64,000 bases of DNA from Bimuria novae-zelandiae CBS 107.79 (Eukaryota; Ascomycota; Dothideomycetes; Pleosporales; Didymosphaeriaceae): the NCBI GenBank assembly GCA_010015655.1, contig ML976698.1:515885-579884 (forward strand). The letters are read 5' to 3'. Every line of letters starts with the position of its first letter. Positions within the stretch are counted from its first letter, which is position 1. A program made the position numbers and the translations under genes. A model generated the notes under the pieces. The model saw nothing but the letters and a program-made list of their open reading frames with translations, made no database searches and was not told the origin of the DNA. Below, piece by piece: positions 21,724 to 33,459 of this stretch.

Positions 21724-23035
21724 CTTCTTTTTTTATATTTATTAGTGTTATTAAAGGCGTTAGCGTTTATGCTAAATATAATTATTTAGCTAATAAAATT
21801 AAGTATATAGTAAGCGCAGCAGAGGTGTTAATTAATTAATAATAAAGCTATATATTATACTAAATTTATTTATAGTAGTATTAATATTATAAGCGTTATT
21901 AAGGATAAAGTAACCTAGTTTGCTACTATTAATACTAAAATACTATAGAGTCTATATAATAATATTAGTAATTACCTTGATAATATACGCGCTAACTAGC
22001 TATAGTAGCGTAATAAGAAGATTAACTATCGCGTCTTAAAAGTTAGCATAGTAAGTAATAATAGTAAAAATGCCCTATTTTCCTCCCTTAGTTATTTAGC
22101 TATTAAAGCTAATATATATTTTACTATAAGCCTCTAATAAGGCGCGCTTAACCTAAGATTGTAGCTAGCTATGAAGCCTTATAATAAATATAAAGCCTTA
22201 TAATAAATATAAAGACACTATTATAAGACTTTTATAACGCTACTTCTACCTTTAAGTTAGTAAACCTAATTATTTTATAAAATACTTTAGTCCTAAATTT
22301 GCGTAAAGGCTTATTATTATTAACTAGCTAGGTTTACATGGCTGCTAGTGTACGATAGATCTATTTTTAGTAAGCTAGTAGCTAGGGCAATCTTCTTTTA
22401 AGTAGTTATTAGCAGCGCTTATTAAAGTAATAACTTAGTATAGGCCTCTACGTTGCTTATTAGTGTAGTAGTATCTATAGAGGAAATAGAGTTTCTTAGG
22501 TATAGTTTTCTTTTTCTAAAGGCACTAGCCATGCCTAAATTGTAATAAAAGGTAACGCGTAGTTTTTTAATCGCGACTAATTAACTTTTTTATAGTTAAT
22601 AAAATTAATAGGTGGCGTAGTTTCTTTTTTTACTAAAATCCTTATAAAAGTGCTAGAGAAGGCATATAGTTAAAAAGTAGCTATAGGTAGCTTATTAGTT
22701 ATAAACTATAACTCTTAGGCTAGCTAACCTATAGCTTAACAGGCCTATAAAGCTTAAAGTATAAGCTATAGTAATGCGCACTAAGGGCGCTCCTTTAGCT
22801 AAGTTAGTAGCTCTATAGGCGGCTCTAGCGTACTTTTAGGAAGTCCTAACGTGCTTTCTGGTAGCTTTACAGGCTCTGGCGTATGTTTAGGCACCTTAGT
22901 AGGTAGTTCTGTTAACTAAGTTAGCTAGCTACTATTACCTTTACGCTTCTTAAATATAGGGTTACGCATACGTTAGACGCGTTTAAAGGGAGTAATAGCT
23001 TCTTTAGTAGCTTTAAGGCTACGTTTAGGGGGCAT
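21724..23035 (-). pseudogene. hAT transposase N-terminal part (broken)
   Basis: From an ATG at 23035 the minus strand reads a basic N-terminus and a proline-rich stretch (PTKVPKHTPEPVKLPES and more), interrupted by many stops. With the C-terminal part beyond the Copia insertion the length would be about 900 codons, a normal hAT transposase. No BED finger is certain in what is left. A 19-bp direct repeat (GCCTTATAATAAATATAAA) occurs twice near 22175-22215. Confidence 0.55.
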
Positions 23036-23306
23036 AATAAGTATAAAGGTACGTAAAAGCGCTAGAAAGTAAGCTATTAACGTAAATAATAAGTAAAAGT
23101 ATAGTAGCTAGTAACGCGCTATAATATAAAGGTATACGCTAATTAGTTAAATTAGCTAAAATATAATAAGTTAAATAAACTAAAAATATTTTAATATTTA
23201 TTTATTATTTTATTTATTTAGCCTGTTAAAATAGCAGCAGAAACTTTAATTTATTTAAACTTAGCTTAATTAAATAAAATTAAATGAAATTTTAACCTAT
23301 GTTTAA

Positions 23307-23321
23307 TTGTTGACAACTCTG
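23307..23321 (-). repeat. hAT right terminal inverted repeat
   Basis: TTGTTGACAACTCTG, the exact inverse of the left end. Confidence 0.9.
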
Positions 23322-23329
23322 CATACGAG
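23322..23329. repeat. Right target-site duplication CATACGAG
   Basis: Exact copy of 9613-9620. Confidence 0.9.
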
Positions 23330-23438
23330 GGACGATGATATATATAGATAACGAGAACCTCAACAAGATTCGTGACCCACACAGCACTTGAGCCTGGATT
23401 CGAACATCATTCTGTGACAGCATTGAGCGTTTACATCA

Positions 23439-23911
23439 TGCCAGACGATAACGAGATGAGCCACATCATCAGCAGAGGGCGAAGTATGAATCCCCACCCA
23501 AGTGACCTGAAGAGGCAGGATGTGGAGCCAGCAGGTGAGGAAAGCGAGTCGCCAGTAGGAGAAGAGAAGGCCGCAGGAAGAAGAGGCTCTTCGTCTAGCG
23601 GATCGAGTTGGTATTCCGACTACTTGCCCAGAAATGACCCTGATGGGCACCGGCCGACACATCACGAGCTCCATCAGTCAATTTCGAGGAGTCGCAGTCG
23701 CGGCGAGTGACTGCGCGTGAAATCACTTGGCCAGGATGGAGCCCCACTAGGAACTTCGACGAGCTTGTCACGTCCCATTTCTCGCAGGCTATCGCGTCGC
23801 GATACGGTTCTGAGTCGCATCAGGACGAGACCAACAGTACCGCCATTTGATCACCCTTTGGCCCACCAACCCACCACCGCCGATATGACGACATCCCATT
23901 TCCTGTGCTGA
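23439..23911 (+). pseudogene. Unknown Ser/Arg-rich ORF with an internal stop
   Basis: From the ATG at 23439 a 90-codon reading (MPDDNEMSHIISRGRS start; serine-rich, ending SRSRSRGE) stops at a TGA at 23708-23710. The same frame then stays open to 23911 with similar Ser/Arg/Thr/Pro composition. About 30 nt around the stop is too short for an intron. The TGA could come from CGA by one C-to-T change. I recognise no family. It starts only 110 bp from the transposon end. Confidence 0.35.
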
Positions 23912-25765
23912 ACCGTGATATTCTGATATCCGATGTGTACAGCGCTGGAGTGGTACACAGCGCGAGCGTTCTTATACAGCTGCGGTGGCAGTCCGGCATT
24001 GACCTGGTATGAAGACTGTACATCGTCAATACACACTCCCTGTAGATAGAGTATAGAGTTAGTACGTACCCGTGTTTGCCTCAACGTCATCGCCCACGCC
24101 AACATCAACGGCGCATTCTCCATCGACCCCACACGCCACCTCTCCCCGCTCCCCAGCGCCCTCATCACCCACCCCACCGAGGCCAGCATCTCCTCCGGTC
24201 CGACCCTCACATCCCACAACGGTATCACAACAGGATAAAACAGGTTCATGAGCTGCCAGTCTGACTGTGACATGTCCTTCACCCGCCGGTAGACCTCGCT
24301 CTGCTCTCCAAATAGAGGTTTCCCGGCGACGAATTCGGAGTTCTCACCGGTTTCTACGAATATGAGTTGCGAGATGAGGTTTGCGTGTGAGGGAATGGGT
24401 GCGCGCTCGGAGAACCAATTTTGGTCGCGGAAGGCTTGAATGTGGTGGGCGTCGGCGTCGAAGGAGGAGTAGAGCGCGAAGGCTTCCAAGAAGCTCTATC
24501 TATGGAGCACGTTTCGGATCTAAGAGGTTAGTTTGAGGTCGATGTAGGGGAGCTTTTCGTTGTCCCAGGCGCAGAGTGTGCGGATGGTGTGGGTGCTCGG
24601 AATGCCGGAGAGGTGCTCCAGAGTGAAGTGGTTGTTGAAGGAGATGTCTAAAAGCTCGATTGAGTTTGGTTCGTTCACGACGAGAGTGAGGATTTGCTCT
24701 CCGCTGAGTTCGGGGTAGTGGTGAAGATCTAGCTCGTTGGCGCCTTGGAGCGCTCGTTGAAGCATGTCGAAACCATATGCACGGTCTGTTACGACTTCTG
24801 GATGTAAGGAGCAAATATCTGATGGTAGATCTGCGTCAGCAAAGAGACCAATCTGGTTCAATATGAAACGTGTGGTCATGATCTAGGGATCGGGGCTCCG
24901 TAATACTCACTTTTTCAATGCTTCGTTAAAGTTTGGTAGCTCCTCGATATGCTCTTGCAGAGCATCATCCTCGTCCAATAGCCTCTCAATAGACTTTTCC
25001 CTTGCCATATCCGCCAGTTTGACGATCTTAGGAGGCGGAGGCGTAGGCTTCTCACCCACAGGAAGACCGCGCTCTTCCCTATTACTCCACTCGCCCTCGG
25101 ACCAGACCTCCTTCAACGTGTTACTATCGATGAGAGGATTCTGACATAGTTCCTCTGGCATCCCAGACTCTATGTAAATGCTCGCATACTCTGCACCAGT
25201 CAATGGTGTCATGTCTAGGTCACGCTTCGGCGGAGGTTCTTCGTCATCTCCGAGGCCTTCAAACTCTTGATCCCAATGATCAGTGGTATTCCAATGCACA
25301 AAGCAGTAGTGCGTATCCAGAGGTTCCGTAATGTCCAAGATGGTGATGCCGTCGTTGTTGTCGCCACCGTTGTAGGTAGTGTTCCAGGGCTCCTCGTGGA
25401 CGTTCTCCACCTCGCCTTTTGTGAAGTCGGTAGCCGCGCCCATCATAAGACATTGGGTGATGAAAGGAAACTCTGGTAAGTCCTTGAAGGCAAGTTTCTT
25501 GGTGAAAGACAACTTCGGGAAGGCGTGCAGCGCGGGCAAGTTCGATGTCGAGGAGGTGGCGATTGGCAGGCTCGTTGAAGATGCGGATCAGCCTTGTGCA
25601 TGTATCAACAGCTCTTGATCCGTATAGCCATTGATGATGCACTATAGCCAGGCTACGATACCGTTCGTAGATCTTGGCGATCACGAAAAGCTGATGGCGT
25701 TGACCCATGCCTGTTTTGCGGTGTTGTGAATTGCGATTGAATGATTTGGAGATGAAAGCCTCCAT
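23851..25765 (-). pseudogene. Conserved fungal unknown protein, broken by stops and a frameshift
   Basis: The product would resemble a large ascomycete family of unknown function marked near the N-terminus by HQLFVIAKI, RYRSLAIVHHQWLYG, and later FPFITQCLMMGA, DNNDGITILDIT and HYCFVHW. The first block (25765 to about 25540) is in a different frame from the rest, so one base appears lost or gained near 25540. The following three blocks (25539-24910, 24879-24523, 24489-23851) share a single frame and are separated only by in-frame stops: TGA 24907-24909, TAG 24883-24885, TAG 24520-24522 and TAG 24496-24498. No intron of normal size removes them. All four can arise from CGA, CAG or TGG by single C:G to T:A changes. 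An introned gene with poor splice sites, or sequence error, is the alternative. Confidence 0.6.
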
Positions 25766-26363
25766 ACAAATGATGTACAGTTGTAAAAGCGGGGTACCTT
25801 CCGCATATGTATTCTATACCAGGCTCCAACGATGTGGAGGTGAGGTTAGTGTAACAGGGACCTAATTTGGGACCAGGTAGATACGGCGTGTGGTGGAACT
25901 TTGTGCTGCAAGGAATGATTCCAAGGGCAATGGCCTGGAAAGATCGGGGAGGCGAAGCGGCACGGTTTGGACCCCTGCTCGCACGTTTAAGCGCCAGCTC
26001 GTATTGCTGCTTTCCTCGGCCAGATGGGCTACAATGAGACTTACTTGAATCACAATGAGGTGGCTTAGTATAGTATAGTGGGAGAATAGGGCTGCGGTAT
26101 TATTGCGAGCTAGATAGACGCTGTCTGAGACAACAACGTTGATCTGTGAAGCGTCGATGACGACATACGAAGGTTAGTATCGATGAAATAGTAGCAGTAG
26201 AGTCGAATAATGTATTATGGATGTATACAAGGGTTCATGAAGACTGACGGGAGAGTCTGCGAGCGCCTACAATCACAACACGGAGGCCTATGTCGCCTCT
26301 TCACCTCACACCATCTACCAGATCCATCATTGCAACAGGCGATTGGCATATCCAGCCGAAATC
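25766..26363. other. Intergenic
   Basis: Nothing recognisable apart from the probable promoter of the broken gene and the 3' end of the Atg33-like gene. Confidence 0.4.
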
Positions 26364-27037
26364 CTACGCGCCGTCTCCCCAGATGCCCACCACACCCATT
26401 GCAAAGGCGACACCGGAGATAGCAGCTCGTATGCTCTCGGTAAATCTCATTCGTTCCACAGCGTGTCGCACCTGCTCGCCATTGACATCGTCGCCCTGCG
26501 CCTCAAGGTCTAGCAGGGCACGCTTCTCGTTCTTGCCTTCCCGGAAAGTGATTCCATAGTCGACGCCGGGACCCGATACGAATGCGAATATGGACGTGTA
26601 AAGAAGGTACGGGTGGCGGAAACGGCGCGGCGAGAGCAGATATGCGGAGAAGAGCGTGAAGGTCGTGATGTGTCGTAGGTAGGAAGAGAGGAGGCGACTC
26701 TTGGAAGAGAGGTAGGTGTGGGTGGAGCGGGCGGTCACGGCGGTTGGGAGCGTGAGCAGAGCTGGCAGCGCGGTGGTTGAGAGGTTGGCGGAGATGCCCT
26801 GAGAGCAATTAGCACTGACTCTAGCTGTACATGGATTTGTGCCCTGTGTCTTCCATAATAGGATGATATAGACTGAGACACTATCCCAGCTTCAATGCTC
26901 TCCCAATACTCTGCGAGAGATGCAGGCGGCCAGAGTGGAGCTCCCAAAGAAGAAGGTGGGTAGCAACAACATACCGTGAGCAAACCCAAGCTTATCGTTC
27001 CTACGAACTTGCAGATGGAAACCGTCGAACTCGTCAT
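26364..27037 (-). CDS. Atg33-like mitochondrial outer-membrane mitophagy protein
   Basis: A 165-residue membrane protein related to yeast Atg33, which is needed for selective removal of mitochondria. Exons are 26975-27037 and 26364-26798, with a 176-nt intron, long for this window. Family marks are the N-terminal VSICKFVGTISLGLLTGIS segment (crossing the splice junction), LPALLTLP, SPRRFRHPYLLYTS and a C-terminal GVAFAMGVVGIWGDG helix. Four hydrophobic segments can be seen (about 6-28, 60-80, 85-100 and 145-162). The ORF in the middle is charged (KNEKRALLDLEAQGDDVNGEQVR), the region facing the cytosol in relatives. The gene is divergent from the dienoyl-CoA reductase gene, about 580 bp away. 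Confidence 0.78.
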
Positions 27038-27621
27038 GTCGTCTCAATCGTCGAGCAGCGGAGCGAATTGATGGGGCGGGAGAGCTTGAAGCTGGAGGAC
27101 AACGACTGTGGGGGCAGGGCTGCTGCAGTCATGCACACTGACGTGGATCTGATTGAGCGGCAAGCTGCACGTGATGCAATGCGGGGATGGATTAGGAAGC
27201 TGCAGGTCCAAGCTCCTGCCGCTCCACGAGCTCAAAGAATGCGAGATGAGGCACCGGACGCTGACATGATGGCCGCATCGATGTCTTGGTGCGTCGCGGG
27301 GTGACTCTGTCGCTCATACATCCCTTCTTCGCTCATGCAGTCCCTCCGCCTGCTACCTAAACTCTCAGCTTCGGCTGTTGGCAGGACTCGAGTAATCGCA
27401 TCTAAGCTACCGAGGTTCGGCCCGTCGACAGTAAAGTGCTCTGCCATCTTGCCCAGACGAAACGACTTCTACACCAGGTGAGCATTTCTGTGTGCTGTCC
27501 ACGAGCCAAATTCATCCGTCCACGCCCGCTTCACCAGCTTACAATCGCCAGCACAGCCTCGCAGCAACCCTCCCACACTGAAGGCCAAACAGAAGGTCCA
27601 CTTTGGAAAACACCGCGCACC
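27038..27621. other. Shared upstream region of Atg33-like and Sps19-like genes
   Basis: About 580 nt between divergent starts. No gene is supported; it probably holds both promoters. Confidence 0.45.
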
Positions 27622-28775
27622 ATGCCTATGGAGAAGCACGAATACTTGAGCAATGTTTGGAAGGACGGCATCTTCGGTAATTCCCCCCATTTACCATTCA
27701 GACATCTGCGCAGGGTGACAGCAAACCCAGTCGCATTTGCGACGATACTTCTTAGAACCCACACTGACCCATTCAATTTCCAGACAACAAAGTCGTCTTC
27801 TGCACCGGAGGAGCAGGCTCGATATGTTCCGCACAGGTCCGGGCCATGGTCCACCTCGGAGCCAACGCCTGCATCATTGGTCGCAATGTCGAGAAGACGG
27901 AGAACATGGCCAAAGATATCGCAACGGCAAGGAAGGGTGCCAAAGTTCTAGGACTAGGCGCAGTGGATGTAAGGAAACCAGAGGCGCTGGTCGCTGCGGC
28001 AGAACGCTGTGCGAAGGAACTGGGAAGCATTGACTTTGTGATGTGAGCTCCTTTGCATTGAACAGAGACACCATCTATGCTGACATTGTGCAGTGCGGGC
28101 GCTGCAGGCAACTTCCTCGCCACTATTGACCAGATTTCGTCGAACGCGCTGAAGTCGGTCATGGACATTGATGTGCTGGGGTCCTACAACACGCTCAAAG
28201 CGACTCTACCCTATCTTGTCGAGTCAGCAGCCAAATACAAGGTCGACGGGAAGACACCTCCGAAGGCTGGCACTGGAGGTCGTATCATCTTCATTAGCGC
28301 AACGCTACATTATTCGGGCACCCCACTACAGAGTCATGTTTCCATCGCAAAGGCTGGTGTCGATGCCATGTCCGTATCGGTGTGTATTGAACAAGGACCA
28401 AAGGGCATCACTTCGAACGTGATTGCTCCTGGTCCCATCGCAGACACAGAAGGCATGGCGCGTCTATCTACAGATGATGGCCGCAAGGAGACACCACGCT
28501 TGATACCTAACCAGAGGATGGGCTACGTGAAAGAGATCGCGGACGCTACCGTTTACCTTTTTTCAGATGCCGGTAATTATGTCAACGGAGAGACTATCGT
28601 TGGTAAGTCCACCGTCCGTATGTTTGACAGCTCGCCTCGCTGACTTGAATCGCTAGTGGATGGTGGCTCATGGCACACGCAAGCCATCGATAAAGGCTCC
28701 TTCAAGTACCCCGATTTCCTTCTTTCAGGGGATACCGTGACTGGTGTAGCTGGGATGAAGAAGTCCAAGTTGTAG
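27622..28775 (+). CDS. SPS19: Peroxisomal 2,4-dienoyl-CoA reductase
   Basis: An NADPH-dependent short-chain dehydrogenase that reduces 2,4-dienoyl-CoA during beta-oxidation of unsaturated fatty acids. Exons 27622-27676, 27784-28042, 28094-28602 and 28657-28775 give 313 residues. The cofactor motif is TGGAGSI (26-32), followed by IAGAAGNF (the NAG-type motif) and ISATLHYSG. In place of the usual SDR Tyr, the active-site stretch reads HVSIAKAG, as in other dienoyl-CoA reductases. The C-terminus is SKL, a peroxisomal type 1 targeting signal. The last intron ends CGCTAG. The second in-frame ATG at 27628 is an alternative start that changes only two residues. Confidence 0.9.
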
Positions 28776-31010
28776 TATACAGGAATGAATAGCAAGCGCT
28801 TGAGACCCTGATGTGCAAATTTTCTGATCGTGATCGCTGCTGCTAAAGGTAGCACTCTCGAAAGACGGTGTCAAGCCAACCATTGGAAATACACTGGCGA
28901 GTCTGCAACTAGTCGTCGGCGACACCACGGTCCGGAAATCTCAAAGCCTTGGAAGCTGACAGCTCAATGACACCCCTGAAGCAAGAATAATCTCACGGTC
29001 CTTTCTGCGGCATCTGCACTGCACTCCTGTTCCTTTCTCCATCAAACAGACTTCGCATCTCAGATCTCTCCCGCGACATGTCGAACGGAACGCGCCGCGC
29101 TCCAAACGATTCGCTCATTGTACGTTTTTCAAAACACCAGTGACGACACAGGGTGAAGCCTTCGTAGTACAGTAGAGGTGAACATCCTCATCTCTCCTAA
29201 AGATCGCACTATCCACCACATTCAGAGTATTGGATCTGTGCGTCCTGATCGCCCCGGGCCAAGACCGACATGACGCAATGGCCTATTTTTCGTTCGCACA
29301 CCCAAACGAGAAAACGAGTGGCGCACGCCGCGCGGACATGCAGGGCCGCCCGCTGTCGAAAATGTTTGGGAGCGTGCCCGCGACGCGGAGAGCCTCTGCT
29401 CAGGGTTCCTTCCGGCTGATCTCCAGAGGATGCGCTGCCGAGATCACAAGAATTTAAAGGTCATTTTGGGGGCACAATTTGCCATGTTGGTTGCAAGCGT
29501 GTTTGCGATTAAGGGCTCAGGTGACGGGTCACGATTAACGAGGCTGGTGGCGGTAGGGCTTGGGCTCGGCGGCTGGCGTCTTGAAACGCAGTTGCTCGCG
29601 ACACGACGAGAGACGCCGCTATTCAGCGCCTCTCGGCCTGCTTGTGGGCCGGGCGACACGCTGCCAGCTCCGCAGTAGTTGTACGTAGGTGCTGCACCTG
29701 TGGATCGCTTGCCGTGTAGCTACGCTGGCTCGACGGCCTCCGTGTGTCGTTACAGTGCAGCTCGAGGCCGTGATAGTGATGCATGATATATTGCGCTTTT
29801 GGAGCCTTCAGATAACGCCTCTTCCTGGATCCTTGGAATATTCTACATTATTCTACATTGAGTCTGTCGTCTGCAACGCCCCCGCATGCTAATGGTCCGG
29901 TTCGGCAGCCATTGGCCTGCACCCGCACTCTCCCCTGCTGTCGAGACGACGGTGCTCCTATTCCTGGACCGTGCACACATGGTGATCAGCGGAATTGTCA
30001 CCTTACTCAGGCTCACTGCGGACAATAATATCATCAACGCCGCCCTGTGCTTCCATCTCTCCTTCTCTCTGTCTGCTGCTCTGTCCATCGACACTCGCTT
30101 CATTTCCTTCCCATCTTCGTCTTCCAGTGCGTCGACTGCCATTCGCTTCAAATAGAATAATAGGCCTTTAATCGCGCTACCGAGGTGCGCCAGAGCTGTG
30201 TCTGAAGGGGATCGTGCACGAAAACAGGGCGCCATACATATTGCAAAACGACGCTCCTGTGCACCCACGAGCACATCCGCATTTCTTGGAGGCCGAGGAC
30301 CTGCCCGCTTTGGAGTTGCTCGTTCATGCACGTCATGACGAGCGGGGGACCGAATACCACGGAGCAACTCAACTAGTGGTATTTCCCACCGCGGCATTTT
30401 CAGGCAGGACGACGACGTGAGGATTGCCAACAACGCTTGCACTCGTTTGCTGGATTGTGGGACCTGTTCGAGGTGAACGGCGGAGCGGAAACCACGCTTG
30501 CCCGTCTTGGCCTAGAGTCCTGTAGTGCAAGCACAAGGTTGGTAGCTCCACTCAACACAGCTTCCCACGCAGTCCTGTTCTCCCACCTCTTGTGTCTTCA
30601 CGCCGCCCCGCAGAGCCGACGAAATTGTTGTCTTCGTTGTTGGTGAAGAAATGCTGACAACCCCTTTGCTCGCAGGTTAGGGTCGCAATCCGACTCTTTG
30701 CCAGCGCTCTACGTCTACGAGAGCTTCGTTACTGCACGACTTTGCTCGCGTCTCTCCGCGCTTCCTCCGGCCGCCACTTTTGCGCCCCACGGGTTCTGCT
30801 TCTGCAGCAACCCCGGCCACGTGCACATCTCTCGTTTGCCGTGAACTCTGCGACAAATTTAGATACCATTCACAACGTGCACGCCCGCAGCAGTCAGAAG
30901 AGCTTCAAACAAAGCCGTCATAGCTTCAAACACTCAACCGGGCCGCCACAAAACCAATTCGCGGGATCAACGCAGCACCGTTTACCAAGACCAAAACCTC
31001 AAACGCCGTC
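28776..31010. other. Long intergenic region without a supported gene
   Basis: About 2.2 kb. A short first-exon-like reading starts at 29078 (MSNGTRRAPNDSLI) with a good donor GTACGT at 29120 and an acceptor at 29225, but it would encode only 29 residues and no family is recognised. A 199-codon minus-strand frame at 29843-30442 lacks an ATG start and appears to be the shadow of pyrimidine-rich DNA. The last few hundred bases are probably the promoter and long 5' leader of the WSC gene. Confidence 0.4.
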
Positions 31011-32568
31011 ATGTCCACCTCGTCAATTACGGCCGTTCCGAGCCTGACGACTTTGCTTGCACTATCTCTTCTAATAGCTACAGCCATGGCAGATTGGAAC
31101 TACGCGTACTGTTCTTCGCAAAACACGGCCTCCGATAAGTCGCCTTGTAAGATCGCCGCCTGTACAGCATGTCGCTTGACTGACATCCCCAGACAACTAC
31201 GACTTCCAATCAAACGGTGAATGCCACGACCACTGCCGTAGTTTGGGCGGCTCGGCCTTCTTCGTACTGCAAGACAAGAACTGCTGGTGCTCGGATTACA
31301 TTCCTCAAGACCAGTCGGACCTCAGCGTTTGCAGCGATACCTGCCCAGGCTTTCCTTCGGAGAACTGCGGGAAGGCGGGCCAGTACTACATCTACGTCGA
31401 ACTCAATGGCAACCCGTCTGGAACAGCAGGAGCGGCGCAGCCGTCTTCCACTCAGGTGTGTACTGTCCTCAGCGAAACCGTTACATTGAAATAAGAGAGC
31501 CTACGACAGTCAGCGAGGTTCGCTTTCTTCCTCGAGAAGCGTAGATCATACTGCATGTCTAGGCCTCCATTTCTTATTCTCTATCACTTCAGCCAATGCC
31601 CTTCTTTGTTCTTATCTGATTTTGGTTTGTTCTTGGAGGATGCAGTGTTTGACTTCAAAGTAGCCTGCACCGGCTCCACCAGCTTCTTCCGCGGTAGAGT
31701 CCAGCCCCGATCCGTCGACCGTCATCAAGACGGTCACGTCTGCGGAGGTCGTCACTGTTTCCCTTGTATTTCATCCCCTTTCCTCATTTCCGTCCACCTC
31801 GTCTGTTGTTGCAGGATCTGAACTAACATTTGCGCCAGAGTCCCCCGAGCTCGAGCAGTAAGCCTTTGCCTTCGACAACTTCGACAACTTCCGAATCAAG
31901 CACATCGACTAAGGTCCCCCCATCTTCAACCTCGGAAGCACCTTCGGCAGCACCTCCTGCGGCGACCCAATTTCGTACTATCACGGACAATAGCGGCGTC
32001 AGGACTCTGACTGTCATTCAGACCCCTTCATCGACAGCCCAATCTGAACTCACTGGCAAATCGACATCGAACACTGGTGCCATTGTCGGAGGAGTTGTAG
32101 GCGGTCTCGGTGCTCTGGCGTTGATTGTCGGTGGTGTGTTATTCTTGCTCTGGAGACGTCGAAAGCAGCGACAGGCCGACGAAGGCGGCGAGTCTGGAGA
32201 GCCTGGTGTACACCGCTATGCAAGCACAATGAGCAAGGCCGGCCTATTACGCACAGAGAAGGATCCGGGATTCCCGCCGCCTATTGCCACATCCGGCTTC
32301 AGTAGCACGAAACGACATAGTCGCACGCTTGACCAGGAATCCATCAGTCCAATATCTGCATCGGACCGGCGGAACAGCTCTTTCCGAGTAGATCAGCGAC
32401 TCAATCCCTCCACCCTCTTTGTTTTCGATAACACGAGCAGAGGAAGTGTGGGTAGCTTGGATGACAGTCGAGACTACCACCGCACTCTCAATGTACGTTT
32501 CTTCACCCTTGACGGGACGTCTTACAATCGCTAACGGATCACAGGTACGGAATCCTGACATGCAGTGA
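31011..32568 (+). CDS. WSC-domain cell-wall stress sensor
   Basis: A plasma-membrane sensor of the Wsc1/Slg1 type that signals wall stress to the Rho1-PKC pathway. Exons 31011-31146, 31193-31455, 31664-31765, 31839-32492 and 32545-32568 give 392 residues. A signal peptide covers about 1-27. The WSC domain (about 30-115) has eight cysteines, including CHDHC, NCWCSDY, CSDTCPG and ENCG. A Ser/Thr/Pro-rich stalk, likely O-mannosylated, leads to one membrane helix (248-272, GAIVGGVVGGLGALALIVGG) and a basic RRRKQRQ stop-transfer. The cytoplasmic tail is Ser-rich and ends in NPDMQ, encoded by a 24-nt last exon, a common ending in fungal Wsc proteins. Confidence 0.87.
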
Positions 32569-33459
32569 TTCTCGTGCTCAAAACCGTACTCCTTCCTCGG
32601 GTGGCGATATAGCGCTGTTTCTTTTCTTGCAGTTGGATTCCACTGGCTGTTCACGACCGACACGAACATACTTTAGACCCACATACTAGGCATCGAAAAC
32701 CTATGCCTACCTATCCGGCACCGATTAGCATTGGAATTTGGCGTTTGCCCGATACCCCATGCGGCATCGACGCATCGCCGCGGATTCGATTCTCGCGGCT
32801 ATCGCTGCTAATGCGTTTACCATTGTACATTATACCTTTGAAGTTCTGTAATGCTGTCACGTACATACGAGGTGGACAGGAAGCATTGTCTGCTTGGAGA
32901 TGCTGTGAGCAATCAAGAGAAGTATTTGGGCTGGAGAGTTGGTGAAGCGATTCGCAGCCACTTGTGATAGCAGGGCTGGACATTGGGAGGCGAAGTTGGA
33001 CGGGTCCCATGTCTTTACGGTTGGGACAGGCGACCTAGGTAGCCATGCTACATGCGCTGGTGGGCTGAAAAGTGCCTGCGATGTTGACGTATGCAATTGA
33101 ACAACAGTTGTCCTGATACGTGTGTCTATATCCGATCGTGTAGTCACGCTGCAATACACCATGAGCCTTTGACACATGTAAAGATCGAAACGGCCACATT
33201 CCTGCTCACTGGCAAAATAGCTTCCCGAATTACACTGGTGAGTGCGTTCTGTTCGGTCGGAGTTCAATATTGGCCCAGAATTGGGGTGCAGGGGCCACAT
33301 TTTCAGGGAGGGCTGACGTTGCTGCCCCTCGGCATCTGCGACAGACGCTACTATTTTGGCTCCTTCGCGCCGCAACCTATCTCCGATTCCACGTTTCTCT
33401 TTGCATCACACTTTCACGATATCGCTTACGGGTCGTGCAGACTCGTACAGAACGTCACA
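32569..33459. other. Intergenic between WSC sensor and ArfGAP
   Basis: No gene is supported. Open frames on both strands here (for example 32857-33375 minus) have no domain and no good start. Confidence 0.4.

Larger units (their letters stand above)
9621..23321 (-). mobile_element. hAT DNA transposon carrying nested Copia elements
   Basis: The element is bounded by perfect 15-bp inverted repeats CAGAGTTGTCAACAA (9621-9635 and, inverted, 23307-23321) and an 8-bp duplication. Its own sequence is 9621-11330 plus about 21724-23321, some 3.3 kb; the rest is a later Copia insertion. A transposase reads on the minus strand: an ATG candidate at 23035 starts a lysine-rich N-terminus (MPPKRSLKATKEAITPFKRV), and the C-terminal hAT dimerisation domain is at about 9925-10160. 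Many in-frame TAG/TAA codons and extreme A+T show it is dead and RIP-mutated. A 10-base gap lies at 10676-10685. Confidence 0.88.

Noticed and set aside
24040..24069. A 30-nt intron in the broken unknown-family gene (GTACGT, TACTAAC, CTACAG)
   Set aside because: All three signals are perfect, but 30 nt is below the workable size for fungal introns and the stretch is in frame, so I did not use it; it could be a shrunken intron.
29843..30442. A 199-codon minus-strand open frame
   Set aside because: No ATG start, no recognisable domain, and it mirrors a pyrimidine-rich stretch on the plus strand, so length alone is weak support.
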